A DNA stretch of 64,000 nt from Tricholoma matsutake (lineage: Eukaryota > Basidiomycota > Agaricomycetes > Agaricales > Tricholomataceae). Shown piece by piece: positions 22,179 to 31,499 of this stretch. Location: contig AP026545.1 of NCBI GenBank assembly GCA_026075535.2, positions 1,054,001-1,118,000 of the forward strand, written 5' to 3'. The first letter of the stretch is position 1; every line of letters starts with the position of its first letter. The notes beneath the pieces were generated by a model. It ran no database searches. It was not told where the DNA came from and was given only the letters and a program-made list of their open reading frames with translations. The translations under genes were made by a program, and so were the position numbers.

Positions 22179-23363
22179 TCAAGCCTTGGGAAGGCTTCTC
22201 TGCTGCCACCAAGCATGGGGGTTTAGTGGTAGCCCTTTGATGTGAATGGCTCCCAGGTAGTCCAGGCAGCACCAGTATTCCAGAAAAGCCTGAGATCGCC
22301 AGCAACTGAATTTCTTCACCACATCGGGTGGCACTCCCAAGACCAAGTAAAATGTGGTGCCTCCAATATGGAAGCAATGACCCATGACACGAGGATAACG
22401 CTTGTTCATCGCTCGAAGAATTTGATTGATGCGACGGATGAATGTGGATCTTGTAAGCATGACCAGCATGCTGTGTGAATCTCGATATGCAGCGATGGGG
22501 TGATTCATCTCTAGTTTGTTCTTGATGTAGTGTTTGTGAATGGCATGGATGGGGTCCAGTGGGGCCTCCTGACATGGGATCCATACATCGTCTCTGCAAG
22601 CTTTTTGGGTTTTTGACCATGGGAGATGAAGGTTGCATGCGCCATTCTGCACATCAGATTCTGCAATGTGGGAGAAAGTAGCATGTCGATGGGGGTCGAA
22701 CTTCTCTAGCTTTTGCATTGGGGGTAGTAATTTGCCACTGCGTACCTGGGCGAAGAATGATAGAAGGCAAACTGCATGAACACAGATGTCGAGACCAGAC
22801 ATCCTGCTGAGCGCCTCATTGAGATCTAAGAGCATTGAGATAGTGACTGGAGCCCTCTTGGGACGGAAAGATGAGGCTGGCCTGAGTTCCTCTACACCTT
22901 TGATGGTCTGATGCAACCGAGCTCCTCCCTGCCAAAGTAGTCCTCGCCTCTCGTGCTCCTTCTTGATAGCTGAGATCTTGGCACCCACTGTCTTCCCCAC
23001 AAATCGCCCTGCGTAAGATGTGGCCCAAGCTATTAGAAGGTCCTCCTGGGCAGGTAGTGCATTCTTGTGGTTGATTCCCAAGCCACCGCAGAAAGCCAGA
23101 TACTCGTGCAGCCTGCCAGCATCCTTTCTGTGCATTGAACTGCTTACTGCGGCATTCTCTACTTCCTTTGCCAGTCGTTGCACTGCCGGTGGTAATGTCA
23201 GGGGAAAGTGTGGTAGATTTGTGTGTGGCACCAGGATCCATGATGTGTATGGTTGCAGTCGACTGTAGTGGCATGCTAACTGCCCACCGTGCTGCTGGGC
23301 CACCTGAGAAAGGCTGCTCCTAGTCTGCGACATGAAGTGGGAAGTCCTGATGGGAGGCATCAC
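22179..23363 (-). CDS. Tyrosine recombinase of the DIRS-like element
   Basis: This 394-codon open frame is the last gene of the retroelement and would cut and join DNA through a covalent phosphotyrosine. The N-terminal SAM-like region (residues about 65-160) has AAQRLAKEV-type helices and AWATSYAGRFVGKTVGAKISAIKKEH. The catalytic part has SFFAQVRSGKLLP (first Arg near residue 200). Near the C-terminus HCFHIGGTTFYLVLGVPPDVVKK stands where families usually have HSFRIGGTT, so the second Arg is His. CWRS follows, and Tyr in FLEYW is the likely nucleophile. The Arg-to-His change fits one C-to-T on the other strand and may inactivate it. Length is normal. Confidence 0.8.
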   Translation of the reverse strand: MMPPIRTSHFMSQTRSSLSQVAQQHGGQLACHYSRLQPYTSWILVPHTNLPHFPLTLPPAVQRLAKEVENAAVSSSMHRKDAGRLHEYLAFCGGLGINHKNALPAQEDLLIAWATSYAGRFVGKTVGAKISAIKKEHERRGLLWQGGARLHQTIKGVEELRPASSFRPKRAPVTISMLLDLNEALSRMSGLDICVHAVCLLSFFAQVRSGKLLPPMQKLEKFDPHRHATFSHIAESDVQNGACNLHLPWSKTQKACRDDVWIPCQEAPLDPIHAIHKHYIKNKLEMNHPIAAYRDSHSMLVMLTRSTFIRRINQILRAMNKRYPRVMGHCFHIGGTTFYLVLGVPPDVVKKFSCWRSQAFLEYWCCLDYLGAIHIKGLPLNPHAWWQQRSLPKA

Positions 23364-23429
23364 GATGGTGTTTGGTGATTGTCTTGTTTGAAATGGAAAT
23401 GGTCTGCGTCTGCCCTATGTCAATATATC

Positions 23430-24165
23430 AAACCATTCATTGATCATGGTAATCTACTGCATTATGTGCAAATCTTGCTAAATGGAAAGGCAACTTAGGG
23501 GGAAACACATATAGAGCCTTCTTATCAGCCAGCACTCCTCTCGATGGGTTATCCGCAGGGTTCTCCGATGTGGGTATCGAGATTGCTGAAATCCAGAGGT
23601 TGTGCTCCTGAATGAGCTTGATGATCTCGCGTAAAATGGCATTCTGCTGGGTACCTCATGATCTGCCTGCTTTCAATGCACCCACCACCCCTTGGTTATC
23701 AGAACGTATAATGATATGCTCGCCGGAGAATTTCGTGGTAACCAGTGTCCGAACTGCCAGTTCCACTGCTACCATCTCACCCCAACCAATCTCCCACCCC
23801 TCTGAGTTCCATCCCTCCTTGAATTGCCATGCCAACCATCTGCCATCAATAACCAGTCCAATGCCCCACCCAGTCGATGCGTCCACAAAGAGCTTCATCT
23901 CCAATGGTTCTGGGGGGCAGATTATCTTCATCCCTACGAAGTCACCCTGCAAGCGTCGCCTCCACCAGTCTATATCCTCCACTGCTAATGCTGCGAGCTT
24001 ATGCTTCACCTCCCGAGATTGCCCTGCTCTGAAGCTGCCCCGAAACTTGTAGAGCGAAACCATCCTTGAACGCCCCTCTGGAACAACCAAGCAGACATGG
24101 TTCAGCATGCCTATCACCTTCTCCGCTGCTTTTGCACTATGAACTGAGCCTCACGTCCAGTCGGC
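23430..24165 (-). pseudogene. RNase H domain of the DIRS-like element
   Basis: The frame reads AKAAEKVIGMLNHVCLVVPEGR, then LFVDASTGWGIGLVIDGRWLAWQF, EMVAVELAVRTL and IIRSDNQGVVGALKAG, which supply the Asp, Glu and Asp of RNase H. Two TGA stops lie in the link to RT near 24120-24165. A TGA at about 23655 separates RSDNQGVVGALKAGRS from the tail NPADNPSRG. That tail (last catalytic Asp region) is kept. It would degrade the RNA strand of the hybrid during copying. Confidence 0.8.
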
Positions 24166-24168
24166 TAT

Positions 24169-25147
24169 TCACCCCAGGTACTTTGCCTTCTTCTTCCCAG
24201 GTAGCTCCACCTTCTTCGCCTCCAGGTCCCACCAAAAGCCGATATACATGAAAGCCGGTGCAAAGTCGACGAATTTTTCAGGCGCCCATGGCCACCCCAG
24301 CTCTTCAGCAATCCCCCAGACAAGGTCAGACATGTATGAATATTGAAAAGATCCATCAGATAGGCGCCGAGATGGGTAGCGTAGGAAGATGAAGTCGTCC
24401 ACCCATTTAAGGACTGCTTCAATGCCCCGACTGATGAGTATTTGGACCATGGCATCCACAACTCGGCCGAAAATTCCAGGTGATGGTGATGCTCCAAAAT
24501 TCAATACATGGTCGAGATGGATCAACCCTTTCATCATTATGGCCAGGAAACAGCGTGCTGAAGGGTGAGTGGAGATGTTTCGGAATGCAGCATCAACATC
24601 AAACACAGCTGCCTGGGTTCCTTCAGGCGCGTCAGCCACCAAAAGATAACACTCAGAGAATGATCCCCAAGCACACTGGAACTTCGTAGAGTCGATAATC
24701 GTGTTAATAGAGGTTGTCGTGGGGTCAATAATAGTTTTGTTAGCCGAGTTGGGCAAGGGAGCCTCAAGATCAATGCAGTGTGTATTCTTTGGAAAAGAGT
24801 GGTTTACAATGACACGTCATTTACCATTGCCCTGGTCGATAACTGCGAGAGGTGCTGTGCAAAAATGTCCAATTAATGAGAAAAGTGTATCTGGCTCATA
24901 ACCCCACGATAATCTACCAAGCTTAATTTCTTCCGCATACTTCGCTATCACGAATTCTTTGTCTTCTTCTGAAATGTAATGATTTGGTGGAATGGATGTG
25001 CATGACAATGAAAAATTTTCTAAGCCACAGTAGAAACCTTCCCAGAGGCCCACTGGAATATCCTGAAACTCCCCCATGATGCCCGCATCCTCGAGAGCAC
25101 GATCCCATGCATCTGGTTTAAGTTTTGTGATAATTGGGAAGATGTCG
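24169..25147 (-). pseudogene. Reverse transcriptase of the DIRS-like element
   Basis: The RT core is divided by one TGA at 24817, after DQGNGK, where the family has a Trp or Arg codon. Before it lies GYEPDTLFSLIGHFCTAPLAVI. After it come RVIVNHSFP, the AAVFDVDAAFRNI motif A, GASPSPGIFGRVVDAM and the catalytic KWVDDFIFLRYP. FMYIGFWWDLEAKKVELP marks the RT-to-RNase H link. The VDD catalytic pair is intact. Its neighbours confirm the DIRS-like order. Confidence 0.85.
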
Positions 25148-26652
25148 TCAGACACTGCATTTGTCAGACCCATGTGAGAGGCCACCACACAATGAACATG
25201 AGTGGCTGAAGTTGCAGGTGGGTTGCCTGCAGCTGGATGGACTGATGTTGAAAGCGATACAGACGATCTGATTGCCCAAGGCCTTGTCGACCCATTTTCC
25301 ATGCTTGCCAAGGACCAAATGCTTTGCACTATTTTGGTGTTCTCTATAGGCATGGGGTCTGGCACAGAGAAAACACTTGATCGTGGAAGAAGCTTGGTGG
25401 GTGCAAAAGGAAGGTGGCAAAAACTGCTGGTGGCCTCCTCCCTGAAAGGAGTTGACCTGGGATCCGTTGTAAGCCCCACACCCCCTACCTCTCCCACTGG
25501 AATAACTACCGCCACCCATTAAGCTAGCACCCCCTGCCAAACTGTTGGTCCCTATAAAGCTGCTGCCTCCCACCTGGCCACCGCCCACCTTCAGACCAAG
25601 TGAGCCGCCCACCTGTTGCTTCAAGTGCTCGAGCATAGACAGTATCAGATTCTTCATTTTGTACTGGTGGAAAACGCTCTCATTGAAAATTAGCCTGTAA
25701 GAATTGTTCCTCCAACCAACCCAAGAAGTGTAGTTCTCGATGATGTAGCCCCTGTATGAAGACCAGTCGATTGTGAAGTCAGGCCGTGCTGCTATCATGC
25801 TGAAGAAATCAGAGAACATGGCTGCACATCGTGCCGCCTTCCAACTGTTGGCCTCACTTTCATCACCCAACACCAGATGTCTATGCATCCCCCAAACAAA
25901 GTTCTCCCAGATCTCCGTGAAATCATCTGTCATTAGATAGTAATCCCTCGCAGGCATCATCGCCTTCTGTGTCACCTTGAGTTCCCCTCTTTCATTCCAT
26001 CCCATCTCCGCAACAAAGGGATCTGTAGTTTGAGTAGTGTTTGAGCAGGCCTTGTGTGCGTGCACAGTGACGGCGGGATGTAGTTCTTGAACCCACCCCT
26101 CAACTCTTTGATCACGGAGATAGGGAGGTCACTTGTAGCATTCATAATCGTCATAGAGAAATAGTCATCCAGCTGAAGCAGATCGTTACTGTCCATCGCC
26201 TGTTCTGCCCCACCCATGCCCAGCTGAAGTGGGATGTTAGTGCCCGCCCCAGGTACTACCCCACCCCTGCCCAATGTAGCCACTATCGCAGCAACAAGCT
26301 CCACGTTTACCACTGGATGAGCCACCGCAGGACCAGCTGCTGATGCCTGGTCCGGGAAGGCATTGTGCATGTATTGATTCAGCTGGGTATGTTCGTTTGA
26401 CTGGGTCGCAACAGCGAATGTTGGTTCGGACATCTGGGGTGCATATATGGGAGCCTGTGTAAATTTGCCTGCTGCTTCATGCTCGTGCATGCAAGACACT
26501 GTATTTGTACGCAAATCAGCAGAGACACCTGTCATTGCAGTAGAGTGAGGGCACGCTGCTGTACAATAACCAAGTTCGCTAACCTGGTTTTTCATGCATA
26601 CAAGCTGCTGTAGCAGTATGAGGACCCTGCAGTCCTGGCACTGTGTGCGCAT
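25148..26652 (-). pseudogene. gag: Gag of the DIRS-like element (C-terminal two thirds)
   Basis: Two overlapping frames (26652-25972 and 26065-25148) join through one frameshift near 26050. The first ends ISVIKELRGGFKNYIPPSL. The second continues WNERGELKVTQKAMMPARDYYLM and IWENFVWGMHRHLVLGDE, typical of basidiomycete DIRS-like Gag. A Gly-rich linker follows, then two cysteine clusters: CFLCARPHAYREH and the zinc knuckle CSLCGGLSHGSDKC. It should package the RNA. Confidence 0.75.
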
Positions 26653-27517
26653 GCGCTGCCACCATGGGAAGAGGAGTATGCTCTCCTAGCTGTATGCGTG
26701 CCACTGCAGCATCCTGGGCACTATGTGGCCCTGCCTGCAGTAGATTCAGCAGTGTATGGGATTCACCTTGCGTGTCCCCCCAGTACTCCGTAAACAGCCT
26801 CCTCCCAGCACTCGATCCCTTAGCTTTGGGGGAGACAACCTTGTATGCAACTCCGCCTACTGGGGTATAACCTGTTGGGCGGTGTTCATCTTCTGGTGGC
26901 ACCTGGCCCTGCACTGCCAACCAAGCTGCATCTGCATCGCGTGTGCGGAAGACATCCTGTGTTAGCCCATGACGAAAAGGGTTCTTGACCACCGAACTTG
27001 ATGCTGGGGTCACAATTGCCTTTCCTTTCCCTTTCTCTGCCCACATCAACACCTCTGGTTCAACTGCCATTGGCGAGGGAAGCTTCCTCCCAACACCTGT
27101 CACCCACTGCCCCGCCGCCTGCTTGTTCGTTACCATCTCATCCTGCCACGCATCGAGCAAGCCCCCGCTCTGCGGTTTGTCAAAGTGTGTGGGTGAGAAA
27201 TCTGCTGCTGAAGCCAGAGGGGGAGGGATCTGAGAGCGTTCCGAGGCCCCTGGCGCTTCGCTGGTTGCCATCTGCTTTCGACTGACCTCTACTACTGGGA
27301 GGGCCTTTGAACTTGCCCGGATTGCGGTGAAGTCCCGAGAGTCAACAACCTTTCCAGATGCATCCTTTGGCTCACCCAGCAACTCTGGTGCCTTCTCACC
27401 CTGTTCTCCTACAGGCAGTAAAACTTCATATAGGTATCCCACAGCTGGCTTCACCCCTGGAGGTGCCTTGATAAGCATCAGCCCTGCTTGCACAGAGTTT
27501 GCCCTTCTTGATGCCAC
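26579..27517 (-). CDS. N-terminal Gag-like ORF of the DIRS-like element
   Basis: A 312-codon open frame rich in Ala, Pro, Ser and Gly begins MASRRANSVQAG. It overlaps the next Gag frame by 74 bp in another frame. It has no domain I recognise. Mid-length motifs include WQDEMVTNKQAAGQW and KNPFRHGLTQDVFRTRDADAAW. Its place upstream of Gag suggests the N-terminal part of a Gag polyprotein, separated by a frameshift or ribosomal slip. Confidence 0.55.
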   Translation of the reverse strand: MASRRANSVQAGLMLIKAPPGVKPAVGYLYEVLLPVGEQGEKAPELLGEPKDASGKVVDSRDFTAIRASSKALPVVEVSRKQMATSEAPGASERSQIPPPLASAADFSPTHFDKPQSGGLLDAWQDEMVTNKQAAGQWVTGVGRKLPSPMAVEPEVLMWAEKGKGKAIVTPASSSVVKNPFRHGLTQDVFRTRDADAAWLAVQGQVPPEDEHRPTGYTPVGGVAYKVVSPKAKGSSAGRRLFTEYWGDTQGESHTLLNLLQAGPHSAQDAAVARIQLGEHTPLPMVAAHAHTVPGLQGPHTATAACMHEKPG

Positions 27518-27910
27518 CCGAGTCGACCTTCATATGCCCAGAGAAGCCGAACCTTCTGGAGCCTTCACTTGTTGTCCCTTGGTCTCCCTCAAACCTTCTT
27601 CCACTCCTACGGCCACATAAGCATCAGACAAGGATCCAGAACCTTGCCCACTATCCAGACTGGCCACCGTGGTCCATGATCGTGACTGTCTGCCAAAACT
27701 GCATGTTCCCTGCTGAGCTGAACTGCTCACCATGCGAAAAACTAGATGACGAAACCAGACTCAGCAGCGGCGAGTAAGAGAATATGCAACTGGCTATGTA
27801 GAGCAGATGGAAGTTGAGTGAAAAGACTGAGGTGCCATCACATGACCCAAACACGTCAGAATTCTACTATGCAAAACATCTGTACACTACACTTGTGCCT
27901 TGTTCATCTA

Positions 27911-28335
27911 CCTCCACAGTCCAACTGGAGTCCAAGCAGAGTCCAACTGGAGTCTGAGTGAAGTCCAATTGAACTACATTAAGTCATGTAGAGTTCAATC
28001 CCCCACTGGAGTCCAACTGGAGTCCAACTGGAGTCCGAGTGGAGTCCGAGTGGAGTCCAACTGGAGTCCAACTGGAGTCCGAGTGGAGTCCGAGTGGAGT
28101 CCAACTGGAGTCCAACTGGAGTCCAACTGGAGTCCAACTGGAGTCCGAGTGGAGTCCGAGTGGAGTCCAACTGGAGTCCAACTGGAGTCCGAGTGGAGTC
28201 CGAGTGGAGTCCAACTGGAGTCCAACTGGAGTCCAACTGGAGTCCAACTGGAGTCCAACTGGAGTCCAACTGGAGTCCAACTGGAGTCCGAGTGGAGTCC
28301 AACTGGAGTCCAACTGGAGTCCAAGTGGAATGCAT
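27911..28335. repeat. 11-bp minisatellite GTCCAACTGGA / GTCCGAGTGGA
   Basis: About 35 units of 11 bp alternate between the two forms. Each unit is nearly palindromic (TCCA..TGGA). As 11 is not a multiple of 3 and no unit creates a stop, long open frames appear in several frames on both strands with an 11-residue period. This is the left-arm terminal repeat of element 2, separated from its end (21858-21910) by the retroelement. Confidence 0.9.
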
Positions 28336-28424
28336 TTCAACCAAATGATAAGTCAATTAGATATGAGCTCAAAGGACTTCAGACTTGGTGAATTTCATAA
28401 AGTACCCATAAAATAAATTTGTGT

Positions 28425-28511
28425 ACTGCAGGAATTGAACTCAAGACCTCACCATAAGGAATCACATGACAAACCAAACAAGTGTGCTCAACCACTTGAG
28501 CCACAGGAGAC
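28425..28511 (-). other. tRNA-like sequence in element 2 left arm
   Basis: The minus strand reads GTCTCCTGTGGCTCAAGTGG, with A-box TGGCTCAAGTGGTTGAG, and ends with the B-box GAGTTCAATTCC. Between them lies TTTGGTTTGTCATGTGATTCC, which matches the element 1 left-arm copy at 11036-11123. It points toward the element end. Confidence 0.65.
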
Positions 28512-28604
28512 TTATTAGAGATCAATATAAGGTTTATTTATGACTCAACTTTTCATATTCTTTGAGGAGGCATTTTTCAAACAATTAAGATCAAAAAATT
28601 TTAA

Positions 28605-28850
28605 TTAACCACATCCCTCGTGTAGGACACAAGGGAGTGGGTATAATATAATAATAAAGAAAAAAAATGGGGGATTACTACTATGTACATAAAAAACTAA
28701 ACCCCTCATGTTCAGCGCAAGGGGGGGATTCATAAGTACTACAATATATATACCCCTCGCATTCAGTGCGAGGGGGGGGGGCAGAGATAAATTAAAAATA
28801 ATAAAGACCCCTCCTCATGCAAAATGCAGGGGAGGGGGGGTTGGGGGATG
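28605..28850. repeat. Four successive CCCCTC hairpins, element 2 core
   Basis: Hairpins with C-rich and G-rich arms and short loops are centred at about 28625, 28715, 28768 and 28828, spaced 50-90 bp by AT-rich linkers (TAATATAATAATAAAG and alike). The third, CCCCTCGCATTC .. GTGCGAGGGG, is nearly perfect. This is the same type as at 11200-11282. Confidence 0.65.
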
Positions 28851-28854
28851 CAGT

Positions 28855-29720
28855 CTGGGGTGGGTGTCGTCACCCACCCCTCCTCGCATGTGTTTGTCGC
28901 CATAGCAAGCCACACCCATCATCCACCTGACAAGCAGGTGCTCGTTGGCGTGGGGTGGGTGTGTTGTCAGTTTTGCGGGTCTCCTAGTTCAGAGGGGTTG
29001 GGGGGAGGGGTCAGTGATGTGGCATGCAAGGGAGGGGGTGGGTGGGTGCTTACCAGGTGGGTATCCTGCTCTGCAGGTCTCCCGGTACCCCTCTGCCATC
29101 TCCTACCCTTTATCAACACCCTCACATCCTGTTTGGATGGGGAGGAGGGGGCTGGCATGGGTGTCGTCAGGTCTGGGTTGATCCCCGTCATTCCATGTTG
29201 GTGTCGGCATTGCCCTGTCGTTGTTTGCCATCGTCACCTCCATTCCACCCGTGATCCACCCCCCGAGCAGTTGCTCAAGAGGCTGGAGGCATGTGGTGTG
29301 TTGTTGGCCCCATTGCTTCACGTTCTGGGGGTCCTGGTGACACTCACAATCCACCCTACAAGCAGGGGCTTGCAGGCATGGGGTGGGTGTGTGGGGTTGT
29401 CTCACGTCCGGCCATCATTACCAGTAGAATAGAACCTACAAAACAAAAGAAACAAGTTAGTTAGTTTATAAAAACACAAAGCAAACAAAAAAAAACTTAC
29501 CTAGGGCCCAAAGATGCAGATTGCATCATTTGGGTCCACATTCCATCCAGTTGGCTCATTTGTGGGTGGTGGCGTCATTACCAGTAGAATATAACCTAGA
29601 AAACTAAAGAAACTGGTTAGTTAGTTTATAAAAACAAAAAGCAAACAAAAAAAACCTACCTAGGGCCCATCCATTCGGCTCATTTGCAGGTGGTGGTGAT
29701 GGCAGATTGGGTGTGGGAGC
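28855..29720 (-). other. Intron-bearing core modules of element 2
   Basis: On the minus strand a Pro/Thr-rich frame ends NEPNGWALG and meets an intron-like segment at 29596-29659. A 95-bp exon-like part ends PNDAICIFGP and meets a second at 29436-29500 (GTAAGT .. CTAACTAAC .. TTTTGTAG). Beyond it lie CAAGCAG-type hairpins at about 28930-28960, 29255-29285 and 29350-29385 flanked by CCACCC / GGGTGG. Stops break the frames. Confidence 0.5.
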
Positions 29721-29892
29721 AGTGGCAGTGGGTGTCCATGCAGTGGTGGTGGTGGTAGAGAGAGGAGGGAGGGAGGCAGCGTCGATGGTGGTGGTGAGTG
29801 ATGAGCTGGCACATTTGATGATGTGGCAATATGCTTTGTCATACACAGCTGCACCATGGTACCTAATGCATGTAGATGATACCTTACACAAG

Positions 29893-29965
29893 GTACTGTG
29901 GTGTAATGGTTATATTGCGCATTATGATTACATAAGCAACCTACAGGGATCTGGTCAATTCCTTT
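29893..29965 (+). other. tRNA-like sequence in element 2 right arm, decayed
   Basis: GTACTGTGGTGTAATGGTTATATTG has the same A-box type as the element 1 right-arm copy (16320) and the element 3 copy (19953). A weak B-box (GGTCAATTCC) is at about 29952. It is shorter and more decayed than the others. Confidence 0.5.
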
Positions 29966-29979
29966 TCTTACAAACTTTT

Positions 29980-30225
29980 TCAGCGGAATCCGACTGGACT
30001 CCAACCGGACTCCACTGGACCAGCTCCAACTGGACTCCAACTAGACTCCACTGGACTCCACTGGACCAGTCTGAGTGGAATCCAGTGTTTGAGTGGATTC
30101 CACTCGGAGTCCAGTTGGACTGGACTGGGACTGGACTGGCAACTTTGCAGGCAGTTGGCTGGTGAACAGTCCTGGTGGACTCCAGTCAGAGTCTGACAGG
30201 AAAGGTGGGGGAGTGTAAAGACCTC
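29980..30225. repeat. Right-arm minisatellite and end of element 2
   Basis: Units of the type GGACTCCAACT and GGACTCCACT are repeated, then GGTGGGGGAGTGTAAAGACCTC. The orientation is inverted relative to 27911-28335, as required for terminal inverted repeats. Confidence 0.7.
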
Positions 30226-30594
30226 ACCAGTCAGTACAACTTTCCAGTGACTTTGTGCACAAAAATTAGGGACACAATATAGTGGACACCTACTTTCACA
30301 CCTCGCGGTATCTGCACACAACACAACCAAACAACTCACACTGCCAACTGTATGAGACATGCTAACAGCTCATTCATTCACACATGTCATTTTTGTAAGT
30401 CTTGCATCATTAAATGGGTAAATGACAAATTAATGTTTATATTCACAGGTTAATACTGTGGCATTTGGTAAGCTTAAATGTGAAATCAACCTGACGACCT
30501 ATTGCAAGTTAAGTAATGACTTTTGTAAGTCATTTTTTAGTCAACATATTTATAGTACTAAGTCAATCATTAGAAGCACATTACTGACTTCAAT

Positions 30595-31380
30595 ATGAAC
30601 CACTACAAACTTGTTCACTGCTTTGTTACAAACCTTTATTGACCTTGGCATAAACTATTACAAAAATGTTATTGACTTTAATACAAGCCATTACAAATTT
30701 GTTTACTGACTTTGTTATGCTTGGTGTAAACTATTACAAACATGTTGTTGACTTCAATACAAACAAACTATTACAGACTTGTTTACTGACTTTGTTGCAA
30801 ACCTTTACTGACCTTGGTATAAACTATTACAAACATAGTATTGACTTCAATACCAACCGTTACATGCTTGTTTACTGACTTTGTTACAAACCTTTACTGA
30901 CCTTGGTATAAACTATTACAAAAATGTTGTTGACTTCAATACAAACCATTACAAATATGTTTACTGACTTTGTTACAAACCTTTACTGAACTTGGTATAA
31001 ACTATTACAAACATGTTATTGACTTCAATACAAACCATTACAAACTTGTTTACTGACTTTGTTACAAACCTTTACTGACCTTATAAACTATTACAAAAAT
31101 GTTGTTGACTTAATACAAACCATTACAAATATGTTATTAACAACCATTACAGACTTGTTTACTGACTTTGGTATAAACTATTACAAAATGTTGTTGACTT
31201 CAATACAAACCATTACTGATCTTGGTATAAACCATTACAAATATGTTATTGACTTCAATACAAACAAACCATTACAAACTTGTTTACTGACTTTGTTACA
31301 AACCTTTACTGATCTTGGTATAAACTATTACAAACATGTTTACTGACTTTGTTGCAAAGCTTTACTGACCTTGCTTTAGT
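30595..31380 (-). repeat. Diverged inverse 22-bp array of element 3
   Basis: Units such as CTTTACTGACCTTGGTATAA and TTGTTTACTGACTTTGTTAC repeat, with a higher-order period of roughly 85-90 bp. They match the reverse complement of the units at 21321-21849. The two arrays therefore form a very large inverted repeat in element 3, now separated by element 2. Translations with periodic LLQTFTDLGINYYKH-like strings are by-products. Confidence 0.8.
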
Positions 31381-31499
31381 GTTTATTATGGTGTTAGTCT
31401 AGTTTGTATGAGTAATAATCAGCCTTCCAACTTGGACTACATCTGGACAATCATTCAGAAGTGTAAATTTTCATTATGAAGTTGATTTGAATGTAGTTT

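Larger units (their letters stand above)
21911..27876 (-). mobile_element. DIRS-like tyrosine-recombinase retrotransposon
   Basis: The minus strand encodes Gag, reverse transcriptase, RNase H and a tyrosine recombinase in that order, the layout of DIRS-like elements. The outer limits are set by a short imperfect inverted repeat, TTTTGCAATTGGTAGAATT at 21911 and its reverse form GAATTCTACTATGCAAAA ending at 27876. No target duplication is seen, as expected for recombinase-mediated insertion. Only about four TGA stops and one or two frameshifts interrupt it, so it is fairly young. The internal complementary region typical of DIRS was not resolved. Confidence 0.75.
21858..30225. mobile_element. 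Composite element 2 (nested in element 3)
   Basis: The left end is CAGTACTTTACAGTCCCCC and the right end GGGGGAGTGTAAAGACCTC, flanked by the 8-bp repeat ACCAGTCA (21850-21857 and 30226-30233). Order inside: left minisatellite, DIRS-like retroelement, rest of left minisatellite, minus-strand tRNA-like, CCCCTCGC hairpins, intron-bearing modules on the minus strand, plus-strand tRNA-like, right minisatellite. The order and orientations match element 1. Without the retroelement it is about 2.4 kb. Confidence 0.75.

Noticed and set aside
27900..28416. Long open frames on both strands with 11-residue repeats
   Set aside because: They are by-products of the 11-bp minisatellite, which has no stop in these frames; there is no start context, splice signal or domain.
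30666..31346. Periodic frames with TDLGINYYKH-like repeats
   Set aside because: They are translations of the diverged 22-bp array; no other coding sign.
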